Shown here in pieces: positions 24,690 to 30,131 of a stretch of 30,131 nucleotides of DNA (position 1 is the stretch's first letter; the number at the start of each line of letters is the position of its first letter). Source of the stretch: Sphingobacterium thalpophilum (GTDB taxonomy: Bacteria > Bacteroidota > Bacteroidia > Flavobacteriales > Flavobacteriaceae). Below the pieces are notes generated by a model. It was not told the DNA's origin, searched no databases, and was given only the letters and a program-made list of their open reading frames with translations. A program made the translations under genes and the position numbers. The DNA is taken from positions 1-30,131 of the forward strand of contig CALPOS020000003.1 in assembly GCA_943325255.2 (NCBI GenBank), given 5' to 3'.

Positions 24690-24739
24690 AATACCCATGT
24701 CTCTTTTATGATTTATACATGAAGAAATATTTGGGTATT
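24690..24739 (+). other. Possible leader stem upstream of fabF
   Basis: The arms AATACCCA (24690-24697) and TGGGTATT (24732-24739) are complementary, and ATGT and ACAT (24697-24700, 24717-24720) could extend pairing inside. The tail after the right arm is CTTTGTTT, too poor for a confident terminator. No full TAnnTTTG element was found for fabF; TATTCTTTG at 24736-24744 has one extra spacer base and overlaps the right arm. Confidence 0.3.
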
Positions 24740-24773
24740 CTTTGTTTAAAATCAAATCAACAAAATCAACATT

Positions 24774-26027
24774 ATGGTGTTAAAACGAGTTGTAGTAACA
24801 GGTTTAGGCGCACTTACCCCAATTGGAAATAACATTCAGGAATACTGGGACGCTCTAGTAAGTGGCAAAAGCGGTGCTGCTTCCATTACTTACTATGATA
24901 CCGAAAAACATAAAACTAAATTTGCGTGCGAAATAAAGAACTTCAATATAGAAGATTTTATGGACCGCAAAGAAGCTCGAAGAATGGATAAATTCGCACA
25001 ATACGCTGTAGCTGCTAGTGAAGAAGCCATAAACGATGCAGGTATAACTGCTGACAATGTCAATAAACATAGAGTAGGTGTTATTTGGGGAGCCGGAATT
25101 GGTGGGTTAGAAACTTTTCAAGAAGAGGTTATCAGTTATGCTAGTGGTGACGGAACTCCAAGATTTAACCCTTTCTTTATCCCTAAAATGATTGCCGATA
25201 TTGCACCAGCTCATATTTCGATGAGAAATGGTTTTATGGGTCCTAATTATACAACCGTTTCAGCTTGCGCTTCATCTGCAAATGCTTTGATTGATGCTTT
25301 TAATTATATCCGTCTTGGAATGTGTGATGTTATCATTTCCGGTGGCTCAGAAGCAGCTGTGACTATTGCAGGTATGGGAGGATTCAATTCTATGCAAGCA
25401 TTATCTACAAGAAATGAAAGTCCAGAAAGTGCCTCAAGACCTTTTGATGCAACACGCGATGGTTTTGTACTTGGCGAAGGCGCTGGTGCATTAGTCCTTG
25501 AAGAATACGAACATGCTAAAGCACGCGGAGCTAAAATATATTGTGAAATAGGCGGTGGAGGAATGTCTTCAGACGCTTATCACTTAACCGCCCCGCATCC
25601 AGAAGGCATTGGAGTCATAGCCGTAATGGAAAACACTTTACGTGACGCTGGAATGAAACCAGAGCAAGTAGATCATATTAATACACACGGAACTTCAACA
25701 CCTTTGGGAGACGTTGCAGAATTGAAAGCAATTACAGCTGTTTTCGGAGATCACGCGAAGAATATAAATATAAATTCGACAAAATCAATGACTGGTCATC
25801 TTTTAGGTGCAGCTGGCGCCATCGAGGCCATCGCTTCTATTTTAGCGATGAAGCATGGAATTGTTCCTCCGACTATCAATCATACTGTTGTCGACGAAAA
25901 TATTGACCCAAGTCTGAACTTAACGCTAAACAAAGCTCAAAAAAGAGAAGTAAATGTAGCGATGAGTAATACTTTTGGTTTTGGTGGACACAACGCATGT
26001 GTTTTATTTAAAAAATTAGAAAACTAA
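24774..26027 (+). CDS. fabF: Beta-ketoacyl-ACP synthase II
   Basis: This 417-residue condensing enzyme extends acyl-ACP with malonyl-ACP. The active site is C165 (TVSACASSANAL), H305 (NTHGTSTPLGD) and H342 (STKSMTGHLLGAAG), with the structural K337. The two-histidine arrangement and the length separate it from FabH. The C-terminal NTFGFGGHNACVLFK is the normal gate loop and end of the family. It is preceded by acpP and followed after only two bases by rnc, so fabF and rnc are co-transcribed. Confidence 0.97.
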   Translation: MVLKRVVVTGLGALTPIGNNIQEYWDALVSGKSGAASITYYDTEKHKTKFACEIKNFNIEDFMDRKEARRMDKFAQYAVAASEEAINDAGITADNVNKHRVGVIWGAGIGGLETFQEEVISYASGDGTPRFNPFFIPKMIADIAPAHISMRNGFMGPNYTTVSACASSANALIDAFNYIRLGMCDVIISGGSEAAVTIAGMGGFNSMQALSTRNESPESASRPFDATRDGFVLGEGAGALVLEEYEHAKARGAKIYCEIGGGGMSSDAYHLTAPHPEGIGVIAVMENTLRDAGMKPEQVDHINTHGTSTPLGDVAELKAITAVFGDHAKNININSTKSMTGHLLGAAGAIEAIASILAMKHGIVPPTINHTVVDENIDPSLNLTLNKAQKREVNVAMSNTFGFGGHNACVLFKKLEN

Positions 26028-26029
26028 TC

Positions 26030-26773
26030 TTGAGAAATATTCTTCATAAACTTTTTAAAAATTCCCGTTCTACTGATGACGGGATTTTTTTTACGGCAAT
26101 TGAGAAAATATTGGGATTTCCTCCGAAAGATATTTCGGTTTATGAGAAGGCTTTTACCCATAGGTCATCAAATAAATTAGATTCCGAAGGAAACGCAATT
26201 AACTATGAGAGATTGGAATTTTTGGGCGATGCAATGTTAAGCGCAGTCATCGCAGCACATCTATATAACAAAGCGCCTGCAGGAGACGAAGGATATCTGA
26301 CTAAAATGCGCTCAAAAATTGTCAGTCGCGAACACCTAAACGAGTTGGGTCGGGATTTGAATTTGATCGATTTTATAGAAAGTAAAGTTCCTTCCGCCCA
26401 TTTTGGAGAAAATATTCACGGCAATGTTTTCGAGGCACTAATTGGCGCAATTTATCTGGATCTGGGATATGATTTTTGTGAGAAATTTATTCAAAAGAAA
26501 GTAATCATCCCGTACGTTGACATTGCCAAACTAGAAGGCAAAGTAATCAGCTATAAGAGTTTAGTTATCGAATGGTGTCAAAAAGAGAAAAAATCATTCA
26601 ATTATGACGTTTTTGAAGATAACGGAATAACTGGAGAGCGGTTATTTGGCGTAAGACTAAGCATTGATAATAAAATTATAGCAAAGGCTAGAGCAACATC
26701 AAAAAAGAAAGCGGAAGAAAAAGCGTCTCAGCGAACTTATTTTGCACTTCAAAACAAAATAGACGCAAAATAA
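26030..26773 (+). CDS. rnc: Ribonuclease III
   Basis: This 247-residue endonuclease cuts double-stranded RNA in rRNA processing and mRNA decay. The signature NYERLEFLGDAML gives E60, E63 and D67; the second metal-site segment GNVFEALIGAIYLD gives E135. In E. coli that segment begins with D114, whose equivalent here is N132, a change I recall as common in Bacteroidota enzymes. A double-stranded RNA-binding domain follows (about residues 174-240, ending ARATSKKKAEEKASQ). The start is a TTG at 26030, two bases after the fabF stop, because no ATG occurs before the catalytic motif. The rare start and tight coupling suggest low, linked expression. Confidence 0.93.
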   Translation: MRNILHKLFKNSRSTDDGIFFTAIEKILGFPPKDISVYEKAFTHRSSNKLDSEGNAINYERLEFLGDAMLSAVIAAHLYNKAPAGDEGYLTKMRSKIVSREHLNELGRDLNLIDFIESKVPSAHFGENIHGNVFEALIGAIYLDLGYDFCEKFIQKKVIIPYVDIAKLEGKVISYKSLVIEWCQKEKKSFNYDVFEDNGITGERLFGVRLSIDNKIIAKARATSKKKAEEKASQRTYFALQNKIDAK

Positions 26774-26822
26774 AAATTTCGTTAAACTATATCGATTTCG
26801 TTATTAAATTAGAATCAAGAAG

Positions 26823-26856
26823 GCACTTTTGAATGATTTTTATCAATAAGAAGTGC
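26823..26856 (+). other. Stem-loop in the rnc to IPExxxVDY gap
   Basis: The arms GCACTT (26823-26828) and AAGTGC (26851-26856) are complementary, with TTGA and TCAA inside adding a second short stem. No good T run follows on either strand, so it is not a clear terminator. Directly after it TATATTTA (26857-26864) is one base off the -7 consensus and could be the promoter of the next gene. Confidence 0.35.
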
Positions 26857-26884
26857 TATATTTACGACTTAATTTGTTTCATAA

Positions 26885-27373
26885 ATGGCAGTCTTGAAAT
26901 TGCATTTAGAAGAATTTGACGAAGTTGATTATGAACTAATCGCAATCCACAGTCCTTTAGATGATTTCAGGCTGGCCTATTTTATAAATCAAAACTTCCC
27001 AATTCTTTTAAGTAAAAATAAGGATGAAGTAGCAGTAACCGTAAAGGAAGGCGATGCTTTTTTTTCGAAATATACTTTTGAAGAGGAAAATACAGAACGT
27101 AAATGGTGTCTGATTCAAAATAAAAACGACATCTATTTTACTCCAAAAAACACCAAGCAAAATCTCTTCTTGAATAGTGTTGATGTGATTTCTAGGAAAG
27201 TTTATCTCATCTCAGAACATAAAAAGGTGGATTATTTTTTGAAAATAGACAATAATTGCAATGAATTGCAAGTTGAAAAAATAGTTGACCAATTGAAACA
27301 AATAGGGCGAATTTCGGCCGCTTATTCCTTAATTCCTGAAAATATTAAATCAAAAAACAATCTAATTTTTTAA
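26885..27373 (+). CDS. IPExxxVDY family protein (function unknown)
   Basis: This 162-residue protein has no signal peptide or membrane segment. It carries ISEHKKVDY at residues 109-117, which fits the family-naming motif IPExxxVDY except that Ser replaces the Pro. The N-terminus (LKLHLEEFDEVDYELIAIHSP) and the end (IPENIKSKNNLIF) are also as I recall for this flavobacterial family. No catalytic or nucleic-acid-binding motif is visible. As I recall, the gene lies between rnc and pyk in many flavobacteria, which hints at a constrained but unknown role. It ends five bases before pyk, so the two are probably translated from one message. Confidence 0.85.
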   Translation: MAVLKLHLEEFDEVDYELIAIHSPLDDFRLAYFINQNFPILLSKNKDEVAVTVKEGDAFFSKYTFEEENTERKWCLIQNKNDIYFTPKNTKQNLFLNSVDVISRKVYLISEHKKVDYFLKIDNNCNELQVEKIVDQLKQIGRISAAYSLIPENIKSKNNLIF

Positions 27374-27378
27374 TAACA

Positions 27379-28812
27379 ATGCCAACAAACAAGAAAACTA
27401 AAATTGTAGCCACGCTCGGACCAGCTTGCAGTACACGAGAAGTAATGAAGAGCATGATTGATGCTGGAGTTAATGTGTTTCGCGTCAATTTTTCGCATGC
27501 TGACTATGAAGATGTAAAAGAAAAAATCAATTTGATAAGAGGGTTGAATGATGAGTTTGGATATACAACAGCAATTCTAGGTGACTTACAAGGTCCTAAA
27601 CTTCGTGTGGGCGTGATGAAGGAAGATGTTGTTGTAAACGATGGCGACTTGATTACTTTTCAAACTGCCGAAGATGTTCCTGGAACTGCACAAAGAGTTT
27701 ATATGAACTACAAAGAGTTTCCAAAGGACGTTAATCCAGGTGAAAGAATTCTACTAGATGACGGAAAATTAATTTTTGAAGCAGTAGAAACTGATAAGAA
27801 AACAGAAGTTGTTTGTCGTGTAATTCAAGGCGGACCATTAAAATCTAAGAAAGGAGTAAATCTACCAAACACAAAAGTGTCTTTGCCGGCGTTAACTAAG
27901 AAAGATATTAAAGATGCTGTTTTTGCAATCGAACAAAAAGTAGATTGGATTGCACTGTCTTTTGTTAGAACCGCAGAAGATTTGATGGAACTGCAAGAAT
28001 TAATTTCTAAACATTCTGATCACAAAATCCCGATTATTGCTAAGATTGAGAAGCCAGAAGGAGTGGCAAATATTGATAAAATCGTTGCGTATTGCGACGG
28101 ATTGATGGTAGCTAGAGGTGATTTAGGGGTAGAAGTTCCTGCCCATGAGGTGCCTCTTATTCAGAAAAAATTAGTAAACAGAGCTAAAACAGCGCGTATC
28201 CCAGTAATAATTGCTACTCAAATGATGGAAACAATGATTACGAGTTTAACGCCAACCAGAGCAGAGGTAAATGATGTTGCCAACTCCGTGATGGATGGTG
28301 CAGATGCGGTTATGCTTTCTGGAGAAACTTCTGTTGGGAATTATCCTGTTCAAGTAATCGAAAAAATGACCCAAATTATCTCCGCTGTTGAAGATTCTCC
28401 TTTAATTCAAGTGCCACAAAACACGCCGCAAGTGCGAACCAAAAGATTTATAACAAAGTCCATATGTCATCACGCCGCAATGATGGCAAATGTCATCAAA
28501 GCAAAAGCAATCTGCACATTGACTAATAGTGGTTACACCGCATTTCAAATTTCGGCTTGGAGACCATCGGCGCACATTCTAGTTTTTACTTCTAACAAGA
28601 GAATTTTAACACAATTGAACTTATTATGGGGAGTTCGGTCGTTTTACTATGACAAACACGTGAGCACTGATGACACGGTTACTGACGTCAACCAAATGGC
28701 TCGTGACAGAGGGTTTGTAGATAAGGGAGATTTTCTTATCAATTTAGCAGCGATGCCTGTTGCTGAAAGAGGAATGGTGAATACTTTAAGAGTTTCCGAA
28801 ATAGAAAAATAG
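27379..28812 (+). CDS. pyk: Pyruvate kinase
   Basis: This 477-residue glycolytic enzyme makes pyruvate and ATP from phosphoenolpyruvate and ADP. R35 and N37 lie in FRVNFSH. The active-site strand AKIEKPEGVANID gives K222 and E224, and ARGDLGVEVP gives the metal ligand D248. ATQMMETMITSLTPTRAEVNDVANSVMDGADAVML is the usual helix and switch region (about 281-315, quoted here in part only as family context). The C-terminal allosteric domain follows. Length is typical. The gene follows the IPExxxVDY gene after five bases and ends in a terminator shared with the converging dinB region. Confidence 0.96.
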   Translation: MPTNKKTKIVATLGPACSTREVMKSMIDAGVNVFRVNFSHADYEDVKEKINLIRGLNDEFGYTTAILGDLQGPKLRVGVMKEDVVVNDGDLITFQTAEDVPGTAQRVYMNYKEFPKDVNPGERILLDDGKLIFEAVETDKKTEVVCRVIQGGPLKSKKGVNLPNTKVSLPALTKKDIKDAVFAIEQKVDWIALSFVRTAEDLMELQELISKHSDHKIPIIAKIEKPEGVANIDKIVAYCDGLMVARGDLGVEVPAHEVPLIQKKLVNRAKTARIPVIIATQMMETMITSLTPTRAEVNDVANSVMDGADAVMLSGETSVGNYPVQVIEKMTQIISAVEDSPLIQVPQNTPQVRTKRFITKSICHHAAMMANVIKAKAICTLTNSGYTAFQISAWRPSAHILVFTSNKRILTQLNLLWGVRSFYYDKHVSTDDTVTDVNQMARDRGFVDKGDFLINLAAMPVAERGMVNTLRVSEIEK

Positions 28813-28832
28813 AAACAAAATGTTTTTAGTTC

Positions 28833-28870
28833 AAAGCCTTCAATATCAAGAAATGAGGGCTTTTGTCTTT
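28833..28870 (+). terminator. Intrinsic terminator of pyk
   Basis: The arms AAAGCCTTCA (28833-28842) and TGAGGGCTTT (28854-28863) form ten pairs, one of them U-G on the plus strand, around an eleven-base loop. The tail TGTCTTT follows. It lies 20 bases after pyk and just before the dinB stop, and may serve both convergent genes. Confidence 0.75.
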
Positions 28871-28872
28871 AA

Positions 28873-29955
28873 TTAGAAGTCAAATCGCAATTGTACCACA
28901 ACTGCCTTTTTAATTTCTGTGTTTAGATTATTTAGTGAGATTCCAAGCAATCTTACAGATTCTTTCATACGCTCTTGAAATAACAACTCTTTACTTGTTT
29001 CTAGTAATAGCGCTTTGTCTGCGATAAAATAAGGTAAGGTTTTACTTCTTGTTTGCAATGTAAAATCGCTGTATTTTATCTTCAAAGTCACCGTTTTCCC
29101 TGCTATATTATGCTTTTTTAATCTGCGTTCCAATTCCCCAGCAATTCCCTCTAGTTTCTCCAACATGAAAATCTCCGACGATAAATTTTCATCAAAAGTA
29201 TGCTCTGCAGCAACAGATTTTGCAACTCGTTCCGATTTAACTTCACCATGGTGAATTCCTCTCACAACATTATAATAAAAAGCACCCGACTTTCCAAAAT
29301 GATTTTCCAAAAAATCAAGCGATTTACTCTTTAAATCCAAACCTGTAAAAATCCCTAACTGGTACATTTTTTCAGTGGTTACCTTACCGACTCCATAGAA
29401 CTTTCGAATTGGCAACTCCTCTAAAAACGATAAAACTTCATCTGGATTCACCGTTGTTTGTCCATTCGGCTTATTGTAATCGGATGCTATTTTAGCCACA
29501 AATTTATTCACTGAAATTCCAGCAGACGCAGTTAGTCCTACCTCGCTGTAAATCCGCTTTCTGATCTCTTGTGCCATAAGTGTGGCGCTTGGATTCCCTT
29601 TTTTATTCTGAGTCACATCCAAATAAGCTTCGTCTAAGGATAGCGGCTCCACCAAATCGGTATAGTCGTAAAATATTTCTCGAATCTTATTTGAAATCTC
29701 TTTGTAACGATCAAAGCGCGGTTTTACAAATATTAGTTCAGGACAATTCTTCTTAGCCAAATAACCACTAATTGCACTTCGCACTCCAAATCTTCTAGCT
29801 TCATAACTAGCCGCCGCCACAACACCACGGCGCTCTCCTCCTCCAACAGCAATGGGTTTACCTCGAAGCAAGGGATTGTCCATTTGCTCTACCGAAGCAT
29901 AAAACGCATCCATATCAACATGGATAATTTTTCTGTTTTGGAGTATTTGTGTCAT
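28873..29955 (-). CDS. dinB: DNA polymerase IV
   Basis: This 360-residue Y-family polymerase copies damaged templates. The catalytic carboxylates are D14 (HVDMDAFYASVE) and D108/E109 (PLSLDEAYLDVT). The helix-hairpin-helix region (LPIRKFYGVGKVTTEKM) and a little-finger domain follow. The protein ends with VVVQLRFDF, a fit to the C-terminal sliding-clamp-binding motif of Pol IV. The ATG at 29955 is kept because the next Met is inside the catalytic motif. A TAnnTTTG element at 29960-29967 would start transcription almost at the ATG. No LexA box is recognised, as expected if damage control differs in this phylum. Confidence 0.95.
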   Translation of the reverse strand: MTQILQNRKIIHVDMDAFYASVEQMDNPLLRGKPIAVGGGERRGVVAAASYEARRFGVRSAISGYLAKKNCPELIFVKPRFDRYKEISNKIREIFYDYTDLVEPLSLDEAYLDVTQNKKGNPSATLMAQEIRKRIYSEVGLTASAGISVNKFVAKIASDYNKPNGQTTVNPDEVLSFLEELPIRKFYGVGKVTTEKMYQLGIFTGLDLKSKSLDFLENHFGKSGAFYYNVVRGIHHGEVKSERVAKSVAAEHTFDENLSSEIFMLEKLEGIAGELERRLKKHNIAGKTVTLKIKYSDFTLQTRSKTLPYFIADKALLLETSKELLFQERMKESVRLLGISLNNLNTEIKKAVVVQLRFDF

Positions 29956-29959
29956 TTAA

Positions 29960-29967
29960 CAAATTTA
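29960..29967 (-). promoter_or_regulatory. Possible -7 element of dinB
   Basis: CAAATTTA reads TAAATTTG on the minus strand, a full match to TAnnTTTG, ending four bases before the dinB ATG. No TTG lies at the usual distance. If used, the dinB mRNA would have almost no leader. The remaining bases to the window end (29968-30131) show no gene or clear structure. Confidence 0.4.
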
Positions 29968-30131
29968 GCTAGAGTTCCATCATAATGTGCTTCATCTTAC
30001 TAAAATAACGTGAGTTCGACATAAAATTATTGAAAAAGAATTAATTGTTTAGTGTCTACAAAGTTGTTTTTTAAAGATGGTTTTTTCTCAGCAAAGTTGT
30101 AAGCAATCAAAGCTGAAAATATGTTGTTGAA

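Noticed and set aside
1..30131. tRNA, rRNA, insertion sequences, prophage genes, defence systems
   Set aside because: None could be recognised; all large frames belong to ordinary chromosomal families.

Overview
This window is AT-rich chromosomal DNA from a member of the Bacteroidota, almost certainly a Flavobacteriaceae species close to Flavobacterium. Four things point there: promoters of the Bacteroidota type (TTG, 17-23 bases, TAnnTTTG) before many genes; a diheme (type B) succinate dehydrogenase in the order cytochrome b, flavoprotein, iron-sulfur protein; an HMG-CoA synthase of the mevalonate pathway; and the block acpP - fabF - rnc - IPExxxVDY protein - pyk. It is core genome. I see no insertion sequence, prophage, CRISPR array, tRNA or rRNA.

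Layout. 1-1149 is the 3' part of an Ig-like-domain protein, converging on a nitrilase-family amidase (1133-1900, minus). The sdhCAB operon (1962-5593, minus) has a clear promoter and a clear terminator. After a 486-base intergenic region, a rightward cluster holds HMG-CoA synthase, a Crp/Fnr-like regulator, an Xaa-Pro aminopeptidase and an alpha/beta hydrolase. A long leftward block (10269-19001) encodes an AddB-like nuclease, an OmpA-type outer-membrane protein, glycine C-acetyltransferase and an AddA-like helicase-nuclease. The two halves of the predicted AddAB recombination enzyme are therefore split by unrelated genes. Manganese-type superoxide dismutase follows, rightward.

The most unusual part is the gap between sodA and the purF-like gene (19753-20181). 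It holds two copies of a compact element of about 72 bases, best read on the minus strand as tandem small RNA genes. Each copy has a 30-base 5' stem-loop, an 11-base conserved linker and an intrinsic terminator hairpin capped by a GNRA tetraloop (GAAA in one, GCAA in the other). The copy nearer purF has a full promoter whose predicted start falls at the first base of the stem-loop. The other copy keeps the spacing but has a damaged promoter.

The rest is a purine, lipid and energy-metabolism neighbourhood. It contains a divergent PurF-type amidotransferase with an altered Fe-S ligand set, a PfkB-family kinase whose promoter contains a 15-bp dyad, and RNase HI with PurN (minus strand). Then come ACP, FabF, RNase III (TTG start), an IPExxxVDY protein and pyruvate kinase (plus strand). 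The window ends with DNA polymerase IV (minus strand), which may have a nearly leaderless mRNA.

All calls were made by reading the sequence. No database search or folding program was run, and residue positions were counted by hand.
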